From Barrientosiimonas humi (GTDB taxonomy: Bacteria > Actinomycetota > Actinomycetes > Actinomycetales > Dermatophilaceae), in the NCBI RefSeq assembly GCF_006716095.1, contig NZ_VFOK01000002.1, positions 124,001 through 188,000 on the forward strand: a stretch of 64,000 nt of DNA, given 5' to 3'. The notes beneath the pieces were generated by a model, which was not told the origin of the DNA, did not search any database, and saw only the letters and a list, made by a program, of their open reading frames with translations. The translations under genes and the position numbers were made by a program. Of the stretch, positions 27,297 to 36,080 are shown in pieces (position 1 is the stretch's first letter; every line of letters begins with the position of its first letter).

Positions 27297-28589
27297 ATGC
27301 AGGTCGACGAGCTGCTCAAGCCGTTCCCCATCAAGGAGTTCCACCCCTTCCCCCGTGCCCTGATGGGCCCCGGCGCGCACGAGATGATCGGCCCGGAGGC
27401 GCTCAAGCTCGGCTTCCGCAAGACGCTCGTGATGACGTCCGGCCTGCGCGGGACCGACATCGTGCACAAGATCGTGGAGTCGATGAAGTACCACGGCCTC
27501 GACGTCGTGGTCTACGACAAGGTCGAGTCCAACCCCAAGGACTACAACGTCATGGACGCCGTGGGGATGTACCAGGACAACGAGTGCGACTCGTTCGTGT
27601 CCATCGGCGGCGGCTCCTCGCACGACGCCTGCAAGGGCGCGCGCATCTCGGTCGCGCACGACGGGCGCAACGTCAACGAGTTCGAGGGCTTCAACAAGAG
27701 CGAGAACCCCAAGAACCCGCCGCACATCGCCGTCTCGACGACCGCCGGCACCGGCTCGGAGACCTCGTGGGCGTACGTCATCACCGACACCACGACCGAC
27801 CCGGACAACCCGCACAAGTACGTCGCGTTCGACGACGCCTCGGTCACCTCGCTCGCCGTCGACGACCCGGTGCTCTACTTCGACTGCCCGGTCGACTACA
27901 CCGCCCAGTGCGGGTTCGACGTGCTCGCCCACGCGAGCGAGCCGTACGTCTCCCGGCTGAACTTCGAGCCCTCCCTCGGCAACGCGCTGCGCGCGGTCAA
28001 GCTCACCGCCGAGAACCTGCGCGAGGCCACCTGGAACGGTCAGGACCTCGCCGGCCGCGAGGGGATGATGTACGCCCAGTACATCGCCGCGCAGGCGTTC
28101 AACTCCGGCGGCCTCGGCATCATCCACTCCATCTCGCACGCCGTGAGCGCGTTCTACGACACCCACCACGGGCTGAACAACGCGATCGCGCTGCCGCGGG
28201 TGTGGGCGTTCAACATGCCCACCCACTACAAGCGGTTCGCCGAGATGGCCGAGGTCATGGGCGTCGACACCTACGGCATGTCCGACGTGCAGGCCGCCGA
28301 CGCCGCGCTCGAGGCGGCCATCCGGCTGCTGCGCGACGTGGGCATCACCGAGAAGTTCACCGACGTCACCAAGGACAGCTACTCCAAGAACCGGCTCGGC
28401 GAGGGCCCGACGAAGTACTACGAGAACGCGCCGACCATCAAGGGCGACAAGGAGGACGTCGACCGGATCACCAACCACGTGCTCGGCGACGCGTGCACCC
28501 CTGGCAACCCCAAGGAGTGCACGTTCGAGACGGTGCGGCCGGTCGTCGACCACGCCATGAACGGCGACCTGGACGACCTGCTGACGTGA
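27297..28589 (+). CDS. mdo: NDMA-dependent (mycofactocin-coupled) methanol dehydrogenase, group III metal ADH
   Basis: 430 residues; GACGAGGAGACC precedes the ATG. It belongs to the iron-containing alcohol dehydrogenase fold: the NAD-site motif SIGGGSSHDACKG (about 102-114) and metal ligands Asp208, His212 (FDVLAHASE), His277 and His291 (HSISHAVSAFYDTHHG). N-terminal sequence and length match the actinobacterial methanol:N,N-dimethyl-4-nitrosoaniline oxidoreductases, which hold NAD(H) tightly and pass electrons to mycofactocin. Substrates are methanol and other short alcohols. It leads a four-gene coupled block (mdo, MoxR, VWA, mftM), and its cofactor operon lies 2 kb away on the other strand. 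Confidence 0.92.
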   Translation: MQVDELLKPFPIKEFHPFPRALMGPGAHEMIGPEALKLGFRKTLVMTSGLRGTDIVHKIVESMKYHGLDVVVYDKVESNPKDYNVMDAVGMYQDNECDSFVSIGGGSSHDACKGARISVAHDGRNVNEFEGFNKSENPKNPPHIAVSTTAGTGSETSWAYVITDTTTDPDNPHKYVAFDDASVTSLAVDDPVLYFDCPVDYTAQCGFDVLAHASEPYVSRLNFEPSLGNALRAVKLTAENLREATWNGQDLAGREGMMYAQYIAAQAFNSGGLGIIHSISHAVSAFYDTHHGLNNAIALPRVWAFNMPTHYKRFAEMAEVMGVDTYGMSDVQAADAALEAAIRLLRDVGITEKFTDVTKDSYSKNRLGEGPTKYYENAPTIKGDKEDVDRITNHVLGDACTPGNPKECTFETVRPVVDHAMNGDLDDLLT

Positions 28590-29830
28590 CACCCGACCCG
28601 GACTTCGCAGGGGTGCAGGACGCCCGTGACCGCCTGCACGACGTCGGTTACCTGACCGACGATCGGCTGGCGACCACGGCGTACCTGCAGTCCGCGCTGG
28701 GCAAACCCCTGCTGCTGGAGGGGCCGGCGGGCGTCGGCAAGACGCAGCTGGCGCAGAGCGTCGCGGCGGCCACCGGCCGCCGGCTCCTGCGGCTGCAGTG
28801 CTACGAGGGCCAGGACGAGACCAAGGCGCTCTACGAGTGGGACTACGGCAAGCAGCTGCTCTACACCCAGATCCTGCGCGAGAAGATCGGCCAGGTCATC
28901 GCCGACGCGCCCGACCTGCCGGCCGCCGTCGAGCGGATCGCCGCGCAGGACAGCGTGTTCTTCTCCGAGCGCTTCCTGGCCCCCCGGCCGCTGCTCGAGG
29001 CGGTGCAGTCCAGCGACCCGGTCGTCCTGCTCGTCGACGAGGTCGACCGGGCCGACGAGGCGCTGGAGGCGGTGCTGCTGGAGCTGCTCGCGGAGTATCA
29101 GGTGTCGGTGCCCGAGGTCGGCACGTTCGTCGCGCAGACCACCCCGATGGTGCTGCTGACCTCCAACAACACCCGCGACCTGTCGGCCGCGCTGAAGCGG
29201 CGCTGCCTGCACCTGTTCCTGGACTACCCGGCCGCCGAGCGCGAGCTGGAGATCATCCGGTCCAAGGACACCGGGCTGGCCGACTCGGTGGCCGAGCAGC
29301 TGGTCCAGGTCGTGCGCGGGCTGCGCGAGCTGGACCTGCGCAAGTCGCCGAGCATCTCCGAGACCATCGACTGGGCCCGCACCCTCGCGGTGCTCGGCGT
29401 CGACGAGCTCACCCCCGGCGTGCTCGCCGACACCCTCAACGTGGTCATGAAGTACGAGCGCGACCTGGCGCTCGCGGCGCGCGAGGTGCCCCGGCTGCTC
29501 GACCCCAACGCCGAGGTCCCCGAGTCGCTGCACGCCCACGACCACCACGCGCACGACCACGGGCACAGCCACTCCCACGACCACGACGACGGGCACGAGA
29601 AGGACAAGGAGGGACGGCGTACGTCATCGGCGGCCGGGCCGGCCACCGCCGAGCCGGGCGGGTCCGAGCCGGACGGCACGGCCGTACGCCGGGAGAAGGA
29701 CACCCCCGGACGGCACGGCGCGGCCTACGCCAACCGCGACGCGGACACGCCGCTGCCCCCGCGCACGGTGACGCCCGGCCAGGGCGAGCGCTCGTTCGGC
29801 CGGCGGGGCGCGCGACGGCGCCCGGTCTGA
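28586..29830 (+). CDS. MoxR-family AAA+ ATPase with histidine-rich metal-binding-like tail
   Basis: 414 residues; GTG 28586 overlaps the mdo stop (GTGA). Walker A is EGPAGVGKTQ (about 45-54), Walker B is VVLLVDEVDRAD (about 146-157), sensor 1 is LTSNNTRDLS and the arginine finger lies in ALKRRCLH. Residues 316-337 hold 11 histidines alternating mainly with Asp, Ala and Ser (for example HDHHAHDHGHSHSHDHDD), followed by a low-complexity basic tail. MoxR ATPases act with VWA proteins as chaperones that mature metal enzymes (as in the Mox and Cox clusters). The location directly behind mdo and the His-rich tail suggest metal loading of that dehydrogenase; this is inference. Confidence 0.9.
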   Translation: MTPDPDFAGVQDARDRLHDVGYLTDDRLATTAYLQSALGKPLLLEGPAGVGKTQLAQSVAAATGRRLLRLQCYEGQDETKALYEWDYGKQLLYTQILREKIGQVIADAPDLPAAVERIAAQDSVFFSERFLAPRPLLEAVQSSDPVVLLVDEVDRADEALEAVLLELLAEYQVSVPEVGTFVAQTTPMVLLTSNNTRDLSAALKRRCLHLFLDYPAAERELEIIRSKDTGLADSVAEQLVQVVRGLRELDLRKSPSISETIDWARTLAVLGVDELTPGVLADTLNVVMKYERDLALAAREVPRLLDPNAEVPESLHAHDHHAHDHGHSHSHDHDDGHEKDKEGRRTSSAAGPATAEPGGSEPDGTAVRREKDTPGRHGAAYANRDADTPLPPRTVTPGQGERSFGRRGARRRPV

Positions 29831-29833
29831 CCC

Positions 29834-31363
29834 GTGGACGCCACGCTGCACCGGTTCGTCCGGTTCCTGCGGCTGCACGGTCTGCGGATCAGCGTGGCCG
29901 AGGCGCTGGACGCGGTCGAGGCCGCCGCGCAGCCGGGCATCGTCGCCGACCGGGAGCTGCTGCGCTCGGCGCTCGCGGTGTCGCTGGTGAAGGACCGGCG
30001 CGACCTGGAGGTGTTCGACGACGTCTTCGACCGGTTCTTCCGGCTGCGGGCCGTCGTGCCGCAGGAGGAGGAGCACAGCCACGCGCACGACGACCTCAGC
30101 GACGAGGGTGAGCTCACCGAGTTCACCCTGTCCGAGGACCTCGGCGACACCCCGCAGCAGGGGCACTCGCACGACCGGCCCAAGGACATCCGCGACTTCT
30201 TCAAGCCCGAGGACCTGGCCCAGCAGTACAACCTGCACCAGGAGGCCAACAAGCTCGACATGGCCTCGATGACCGACGAGGTCGTGGTCTCCAAGGACGG
30301 GCAGGTCTCGCCGGGCGAGGCCGCGCGGGTGCAGATCACCACCTCGCGGATGCACAACCCCGGCGCCCCCGGGAAGCTCACGAGCAACCCGGGGCTCGTG
30401 GTCGACGCCGAGCTGTCGGTGGCCGAGGAGATGGCGCTGCTGAGCTGGCTCGGCGAGCCCGACGACGAGCGCGACGACCCGGCCGCGCACCCCGACCTGG
30501 CCGAGCTGCGCGAGCGGCTCGCGCCACTGCTGGAGGCGCTGCCCGAGGCGCTGCGGCGGCACCTGGAGCAGCTGCTGCAGGCCGAGGTCGAGAGCGAGGA
30601 GCAGATCGCCACCGCCGCAGCGCGCGCCGAGGTGGTCGAGGAGTCCGAGCGGCTGGCCTTCGAGGACTCGCTGCGCCGGCTGCTGCGCAGCCTGCGCGGG
30701 GCGCCCCGGCCGCGGCGGCACGTCACCGGTCGCGGCACGATCGACAGCCGGCGCACGATGCGCACCAACATGCGCTTCGACGGGGTGCCGTTCCGGCCGG
30801 TGCTGGTCAGCAAGCGCGAGGACCGGCCGCGCCTGGTCGTGCTGTGCGACGTCTCGCTGTCGGTGCGCGCCACGTCGGGGTTCGCGCTGCACCTGGTGCA
30901 CAGCCTGCAGTCGGTCGCGTCGCAGGTGCGGTCGTTCGCGTTCGTCGCGGAGTGCGCCGAGATCACCGGCGTGTTCGCGGATCACCATGTGCAGCAAGCG
31001 CTTTCGCTGATCATGACCGGCAAGTCGGACGGCGGGAAGATCGATGTCGACGCCGACTCCGACTACGGCGCGTCGCTGCACCAGTTCCTCGACGAGTACG
31101 GCTCGGCCGTCACCCACCGCACCACCGTCGTCGTCATCGGTGACGGCCGCGGCAACGGCAAGGACCCCGCAGTCAGCACCTTCGCCGAGATCGCGCGCCG
31201 GGCCCGCTCGGTCGTCTGGCTGACCCCCGAGCCGAGATACTCCTGGGGCCTCGGCCGGTGCGACCTGCCGCTGTACGCCGACTACTGCGACCGCGTCGAG
31301 GTGGTCCGCAACCTGCACCAGCTGCGCGACTTCTCGCACACCATGGCCGAGGCTGCGCGGTGA
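29834..31363 (+). CDS. VWA domain protein, CoxE-like partner of the MoxR ATPase
   Basis: 509 residues from GTG 29834, 3 bases after the MoxR gene. The N-terminal half is charged and largely helical and contains a smaller His cluster (EEEHSHAHDD and QQGHSHDRP). The C-terminal von Willebrand A domain has the MIDAS motif DVSLS beginning at Asp339 (LCDVSLSVRAT), with the later Thr/Asp positions in the ITGVF to VIGDGRGNG region. Such CoxE-type proteins form complexes with MoxR ATPases for enzyme maturation. It overlaps mftM by four bases. Confidence 0.9.
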   Translation: MDATLHRFVRFLRLHGLRISVAEALDAVEAAAQPGIVADRELLRSALAVSLVKDRRDLEVFDDVFDRFFRLRAVVPQEEEHSHAHDDLSDEGELTEFTLSEDLGDTPQQGHSHDRPKDIRDFFKPEDLAQQYNLHQEANKLDMASMTDEVVVSKDGQVSPGEAARVQITTSRMHNPGAPGKLTSNPGLVVDAELSVAEEMALLSWLGEPDDERDDPAAHPDLAELRERLAPLLEALPEALRRHLEQLLQAEVESEEQIATAAARAEVVEESERLAFEDSLRRLLRSLRGAPRPRRHVTGRGTIDSRRTMRTNMRFDGVPFRPVLVSKREDRPRLVVLCDVSLSVRATSGFALHLVHSLQSVASQVRSFAFVAECAEITGVFADHHVQQALSLIMTGKSDGGKIDVDADSDYGASLHQFLDEYGSAVTHRTTVVVIGDGRGNGKDPAVSTFAEIARRARSVVWLTPEPRYSWGLGRCDLPLYADYCDRVEVVRNLHQLRDFSHTMAEAAR

Positions 31364-32256
31364 CCGGGCTCGGCGACGTCGACCTCGACGCGTTCCGCCC
31401 GTGCCCGGGCGGGGTCTATCGCTCGGCCGGTGTGGTCGTACGCCGTCGTCGCCCGAGCGCCGGACGTCGGCTCGGCATGACGCGCACGCCGACGTTCGAC
31501 GTCAGCCGTGCCGGCGACGCGCTGCTCGTGGAGCACGCGCTGACGGCCGCCGACGTGAGCGACGACCTCGCCGGGCTGCTCACCCAGGAGCTGTTCGACC
31601 CCGGGTGGGTGCGCGGGGCGGAGCTGTTCGAGGAGATCTTCACCGGGGTCGTGCTGACCTGCGCCGACGACCCGCGCGAGGCGTGGATCCGGTTCTACCG
31701 CAACACGATCCGCCGGCTCGACGACGAGATCCGCACGCCGACCGGGCGCGGGTCGATCGCGCAGTTCGCGCCCGTGCACGCGCACGTCACCGAGCTGGTG
31801 CGCGGGCCGTCGGTGCTCGAGCTCGGCAGCTGCTTCGGCTTCCAGGCGCTGCGGCTGGCCGCGCGCGGGCTCGACGTGACCGCGAGCGACCTGGCCCCCG
31901 GCACGGTGGCGCTGCTCGCCGAGATGAGCGCCAGCCTGCAGGTGCCGGTGCGCACCCTCGTCGCCGACGCGTCGCGGGTGCCGCTGCCCGACCGGTGCGC
32001 CGACACGGTGCTGGTGGTCCACCTGCTCGAGCACGTGGAGCCCGACGTCGCGGTGCAGGTCGTGCGCGAGGCGTGCCGGCTGGCCCGCCGCCGGGTGGTC
32101 GTGGCGGTGCCCTTCGACCGCGAGCCGCAGGAGCAGTTCGGCCACCTGCGCTGCCTCACGCTGGCCGACGTGCGCGCCTGGGGCGAGCAGACCGACTGGG
32201 CCTGGACGTCGTACGAGCACCACGGCGGCTGGCTCGTGCTCGACCGCCCCCGCTGA
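31360..32256 (+). CDS. mftM: MftM: mycofactocin oligosaccharide methyltransferase
   Basis: 298 residues; GTG 31360 overlaps the VWA stop (GTGA). A short N-terminal FRPCPGGVYRS segment and a helical region (SDDLAGLLTQELFDPGWVRG) precede a class I SAM methyltransferase domain: VLELGSCFGF (about 152-161), VTASDLAPGTVALL, VLVVHLLEHVEPD and the closing HHGGWLVLDRP. These signatures match the enzyme that methylates the second glucose of the mycofactocin glucan chain. Its presence on the mdo transcript rather than in the mft operon is notable. Confidence 0.85.
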   Translation: MTGLGDVDLDAFRPCPGGVYRSAGVVVRRRRPSAGRRLGMTRTPTFDVSRAGDALLVEHALTAADVSDDLAGLLTQELFDPGWVRGAELFEEIFTGVVLTCADDPREAWIRFYRNTIRRLDDEIRTPTGRGSIAQFAPVHAHVTELVRGPSVLELGSCFGFQALRLAARGLDVTASDLAPGTVALLAEMSASLQVPVRTLVADASRVPLPDRCADTVLVVHLLEHVEPDVAVQVVREACRLARRRVVVAVPFDREPQEQFGHLRCLTLADVRAWGEQTDWAWTSYEHHGGWLVLDRPR

Positions 32257-32286
32257 GCCCGCCCCACGCCGCGCCGCGCACCCCCG

Positions 32287-32513
32287 CAGATCGTGCGTTG
32301 ACGTACGAAATGCAGCCGGGCGCCGCGGGATCCCGGGGGTGGTGTCCTCAGATCGTGCGTTGACGTACGAAATGCAGCGGGGGCCGCGGGATCCCGGGGG
32401 CGGTGTCTTCAGATCGTGCGTTGACGTACGAAATGCAGCGGGGGGCCGCGGGATCCCGGGGGCGGTGTCCTCAGATCGTGCGTGGACGTACGAAATGCAG
32501 CCGGGCGCCGCAC
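32287..32513. repeat. Tandem repeat family A: four copies, 61-62 bp period
   Basis: Copies start at 32287, 32349, 32410 and 32472. Each opens with CAGATCGTGCGTTGACGTAC and continues GAAATGCAG, then a GC-rich part with the palindrome CGGGATCCCG. Copy 4 has TGGACG instead of TTGACG and lacks the palindrome. With family B it fills the 405-bp gap between the convergent mftM and response-regulator genes. There is no sign of coding. The function is unknown. Confidence 0.9.
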
Positions 32514-32643
32514 GTCTCGGCGGTCCTCCGGCAGAAGGTGCCCCCGCCGACCCGCTCGGGCGCGCACGCCTCGGCGGCCCTCCGCCCGACCGTGCGGTGG
32601 GGCGCACGTCTTGGCGGTCCTCCGGCGGAGCGTGCCCCCCGGG
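32510..32643. repeat. Degenerate repeat family B: three copies beside family A
   Basis: Three related copies of a GCACGTCTCGGCGGTCCTCC-like unit start at 32510, 32564 and 32604. The first and third then share GGAGCGTGCCCCC or a close variant. The spacing is uneven (54 and 40 bases). The block lies next to the end of the response regulator gene, so it would be in the 3' untranslated part of that transcript. Confidence 0.7.
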
Positions 32644-32661
32644 GAGCCCGTTCGCCGCGGC

Positions 32662-33339
32662 TCAGATCAGCTGCTGCTTGCTGGCGGCGTAGACCGCCTC
32701 GGCGCGGCTGGACACCCCGAGCTTGCGCAGGATGTTGCCGACGTGGAACTTCGCGGTGGTCTCGCTGACGAACAGCTTGCGGCCGATCTCGCGGTTGGAC
32801 ATGCCGCGGGCGAGCAGGCTGAGCACCTCCTGCTCGCGCGGCGACAGCTCCTGTGTGGGTTCGGGGGCGGGGCGCTGCATGCCGCGCACCATGGCGGCGG
32901 CGCTGCGCGCGTCGAACGCCGACTCGCCCCGGCTCACGTCGTGGATCGCCCGCATGAGCGCGTCGGTGTCGACGTCCTTGACGACGTAGCCCTTGGCGCC
33001 CGCCCGCACCGCCTCGAGCACCAGCGCCTCGTCGAGGAAGGTGGTGAGCACCAGCACGGCGACCTGCGGGTGCCGCTCGGCGATCTCGCGCGCGAGGTCG
33101 AGGCCCTCGGTGTCGCTCGAGGTCGACAGCTTCAGGTCGAGCAGGACCACGTCGGGCTCGGTGCGGTCGAGCACCGTGACGCACTCGCCGCGCGAGGACG
33201 CCTCGGCCACGACGGCGATGTGGTCGTCGCGCTCGAGGATGGAGCGCAGCCCCTGCCGCACGATCGCGTGGTCGTCGACGAGCATCACCCGGATCGTCTC
33301 GCCCTCGGGGTGCCGGCGCGTGGTGCTGGTCGGGGTCAT
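32662..33339 (-). CDS. LuxR/NarL-family response regulator (MadR/MnoR-like)
   Basis: 225 residues from ATG 33339, which overlaps the kinase stop by four bases. The receiver has VMLVDDHAIVRQG and the phosphoacceptor Asp68 in DVVLLDLKLS. The C-terminal LuxR helix-turn-helix is LSPREQEVLSLLARGMSNREI to KLFVSETTAKFHVGNIL. It is the last gene of the operon alcohol dehydrogenase - sensor kinase - regulator. Regulators of this layout (MnoSR/MadSR types) control NDMA-dependent alcohol dehydrogenase and mycofactocin genes in mycobacteria, so it is the leading candidate to control this island. Confidence 0.9.
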   Translation of the reverse strand: MTPTSTTRRHPEGETIRVMLVDDHAIVRQGLRSILERDDHIAVVAEASSRGECVTVLDRTEPDVVLLDLKLSTSSDTEGLDLAREIAERHPQVAVLVLTTFLDEALVLEAVRAGAKGYVVKDVDTDALMRAIHDVSRGESAFDARSAAAMVRGMQRPAPEPTQELSPREQEVLSLLARGMSNREIGRKLFVSETTAKFHVGNILRKLGVSSRAEAVYAASKQQLI

Positions 33340-34715
33340 CTCGCCTCCGCGGTGATCGTGGGGGTGGTGGGGGTCTCGGGCACGGGCAGCGGCAGGTGCA
33401 GCACGACCCGGATGCCGCCGAGCCGGGCTCGGCGGAACGCGAGCGAGCCGCCGAGCGCAGCCATCCGGTCGGCCATGTTGACCAGGCCGCGGTGCCGGCC
33501 GTCGCCGACGTCCTTGCGCTCCAGCCGCAGCATCCGGCGCAGCTCGGTGGGGTCGCCTCGGCCGTCGTCGGCGACCGAGACGGTGAGCGCCTCGGGGCGG
33601 TATCGCAGCCGCACGACCACCTTCGACGCGCGTGCGTGGGCGGCGACGTTGAACAGCGCCTCGCCGACCGACCGAGCCAGCTCGTGGCGTACGCCCTCGC
33701 CGACGTCGGTGACCCGGCCCTCGGCGACCACGCGGATGTGCAGGTGCGACCGGTGGTTCGCGGCGACCTGGTTGATCAGCTCCTCGAGCGACGTGGCGAC
33801 GCCGGAGTGCTCCTGGGCGAGGGCGTAGATCGCCGACCGCAGCTGCTGCACGGCGGTCTGGGTGAGCGTCTTGGCCTCGGTCAGCTGGTCGGCGAGCGCG
33901 GTGAGCTCGCGGGCGGCCGCCTCGCCCCGGGCGAGCTCGAGCGCCATGCCGGCGGACAGGACGTACTGCGTGACGCTGTCGTGCAGCTCGCGGGCGATCC
34001 GGTGCCGCTCGTCGTCGACCAGCTCCCGCTGCAGCGCGACCGCCAGGCGCTGCTCGGAGCGCTGCAGCTGCTCGGTGCGCACCGCGAGGTCGCGCGCCTG
34101 CGCCTGCGCCTCGCGCTTGAGCCGCTGCGCGCGCCGGTGCAGCGTGACGCCCGCCTGGTACTGCTCGCTGGTGTGCAGCGACACCGCCGCCTGGTTGGCG
34201 AGGATGCGCAGCACCGCGAGGTCCTCGGGCTCCGGCTCGTGGGTGAGCCCGTGGCGGGTCGACAGCGCCCCGACCTGGCGGCCCTCCAGGTGCATCGCGA
34301 CCCGCACCCACCCGTCGTCGCGGGCGGTGGGCGCGGCATAGCCCGAGCGCACCGCAGCCAGCTCCAGCCGTACGCCCTCGGGCAGCTCGTCCGCGTCGCT
34401 GCGCGTCTCGCCGTCGGGCCCGACCGCGACGAAGCGGGGGCGTGCGCCCTGCAGGTGCCCGTCGGAGAGGGCGAGCACGGCCCACTCGGCGTGCACGTGG
34501 CCGGCCGCGGCCCGCGCGACCTCCTCGAGCAGGCCGCGCGGCCCCTCGACCGTGCGCACCACCGCCCGCGAGATGCGGTCCATCGCCCGCACGGTCTGCT
34601 GCATCCGCTCGGTCGAGCGGACGAAGGCGGGGTAGTAGGAGTTCTTGCCCGAGCGCACCCCGGTGAGCCGGGACAGGTCGTGCGCGAGGTCGGGTCCGGC
34701 GGCCGGGTCGGTCAC
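33336..34715 (-). CDS. GAF-domain sensor histidine kinase (MadS/MnoS-like)
   Basis: 459 residues from GTG 34715, overlapping the dehydrogenase stop by four bases. There is no membrane helix, so the kinase is cytosolic. A GAF-like domain (about residues 45-190) precedes a coiled-coil (RRAQRLKREAQAQARDLAVR). Then comes the HisKA_3 dimerisation domain with the phospho-His in IARELHDSVTQYVLSAG, and a HATPase_c domain with VADDGRGDPTE. It is encoded with its cognate LuxR-type regulator and an alcohol dehydrogenase, so it may sense an alcohol, aldehyde or redox state in the cytosol. Confidence 0.92.
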   Translation of the reverse strand: MTDPAAGPDLAHDLSRLTGVRSGKNSYYPAFVRSTERMQQTVRAMDRISRAVVRTVEGPRGLLEEVARAAAGHVHAEWAVLALSDGHLQGARPRFVAVGPDGETRSDADELPEGVRLELAAVRSGYAAPTARDDGWVRVAMHLEGRQVGALSTRHGLTHEPEPEDLAVLRILANQAAVSLHTSEQYQAGVTLHRRAQRLKREAQAQARDLAVRTEQLQRSEQRLAVALQRELVDDERHRIARELHDSVTQYVLSAGMALELARGEAAARELTALADQLTEAKTLTQTAVQQLRSAIYALAQEHSGVATSLEELINQVAANHRSHLHIRVVAEGRVTDVGEGVRHELARSVGEALFNVAAHARASKVVVRLRYRPEALTVSVADDGRGDPTELRRMLRLERKDVGDGRHRGLVNMADRMAALGGSLAFRRARLGGIRVVLHLPLPVPETPTTPTITAEAR

Positions 34716-35911
34716 AGCGCGGCCCGGAAGATGCGTTCGATGTCGGCGGCGTCGGACGCGCGCGGGTTGGTGGTGAGGCACGCGTCGTCGAGCGAGTTGC
34801 GGGACAGCACCGCCAGGTGGCTCTCGTCGAGACCCAGCTCGCGCAGCGACCGCGGCACCCCGACCTGGTCGGCGAGGATGCGCACTCGCTCGGCCAGCGC
34901 GTCGGCCACGACGTCGGAGGGGACGCCGTCGGTCTTGATCCCGAATCGCGTTGCCACGTCGACGAATCGGGACGGGTCGGTCTCGGCGTTGTAGCGGATC
35001 ACGTGCGGCAGCAGGATCCCGTTGATGACGCCGTGCGGGGCGTCGAGGAGCCCGCCGACCTGGTGGCTCATCGCGTGGGTGGCCCCGAGGATCGCGTTGG
35101 TGAACGCCAGGCCGGCGTCGAGGCTCGCCTGCGCCATGCCGCTGCGGGCCTCGACGTCGTCGGGGTCGGACATGGTCTGCACGAGGTGGCGGTCGACCAG
35201 GCCGATCGCGTTGAGCGCGTGCACGTCGGCCAGCGGGTTGTGCGCGCGCGAGACGAACGCCTCGATGCCGTGGGTCAGCGCGTCGAGGCCGGTCGCGGCG
35301 CCGAGCCACTCCGGCATCGTCATGAGCAGCCGCGGGTCGGTGAGCGAGATGTCGGGCACCAGCGCCCGGCCCATGATCGTGACCTTCACGTGGCGCGTGG
35401 TGTCGGTGACGATGCAGAACTGGCTGACGTCGGCGCCGGTGCCGGAGGTCGTCGGGATCATCAGCATCGGCGGGATCCGCTCGGCCACCTGGTCGACGCC
35501 GCGGTAGTCCAGGATCGACCCGCCGTTGCCCGCGAGGATCGCGACGCCCTTGGCGGCGTCCATCACCGAGCCACCGCCGATGCCGACGACGACGTCGCAG
35601 CCGCGCTCGGCGTACGTCGTCCAGGCCGCGGCGACCTCGACCTCCTTGGGGTTGGGGGTCACCTCGGTCACCAGCACCGGCTCGAGGTGGGCGGCGCGCA
35701 GGTGCCCCAGCAGCAGGTCGGCCCAGCCGGCCTCGACGATGCCGGGGTCGGTGACCACGAGCGGGCGGCGGGCCCCGAGCCGCCGCGCGGCGTAGCCGGC
35801 CTCGGCGAGCGCGCCCGGACCGAACACGATCTCGGGGGCCTGGAACTTCACCAGGGGCGAGGGCGCCGGGCCGCTGTCGGCCGCGGGGCGCAGCACTCGC
35901 GCGTCGGTCAT
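34712..35911 (-). CDS. Metal-dependent (iron-containing family) alcohol dehydrogenase
   Basis: 399 residues; ATG 35911 follows GGAGG by 6 bases, better than an in-frame start 51 bases upstream. NAD-site motif GIGGGSVMDAAKG (about 110-122); metal ligands Asp210, His214 (LDALTHGIEA), His279 and His293 (ATHAMSHQVGGLLDAPHG), with the same spacings as in mdo. It is only distantly related to mdo. It is the first gene of an operon with its own sensor kinase and response regulator, a strong hint that the alcohol it handles is also the regulatory signal. CCGGACGGGCAGGC, close to the mdo upstream element, lies at 36013-36000 on the coding strand. Confidence 0.92.
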   Translation of the reverse strand: MTDARVLRPAADSGPAPSPLVKFQAPEIVFGPGALAEAGYAARRLGARRPLVVTDPGIVEAGWADLLLGHLRAAHLEPVLVTEVTPNPKEVEVAAAWTTYAERGCDVVVGIGGGSVMDAAKGVAILAGNGGSILDYRGVDQVAERIPPMLMIPTTSGTGADVSQFCIVTDTTRHVKVTIMGRALVPDISLTDPRLLMTMPEWLGAATGLDALTHGIEAFVSRAHNPLADVHALNAIGLVDRHLVQTMSDPDDVEARSGMAQASLDAGLAFTNAILGATHAMSHQVGGLLDAPHGVINGILLPHVIRYNAETDPSRFVDVATRFGIKTDGVPSDVVADALAERVRILADQVGVPRSLRELGLDESHLAVLSRNSLDDACLTTNPRASDAADIERIFRAAL

Positions 35912-36080
35912 CGACTGCCTCCACACCGTCGGCCGGGGAGTCCCGGGCGGCTGATCGCTCAACTGTAGATCGCCCGTGCGGGTGGTGAGCCGGTATTGAG
36001 CCTGCCCGTCCGGGTAGTGCGTCCGCGGCGCCGAGGGCCGATGATCGGGAGGGACCGGACCTCAGCGGACAAGGACCGCC

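Noticed and set aside
32287-32643. CRISPR array
   Set aside because: Units are near-identical over the full period, so there are no unique spacers, and no cas genes are present.
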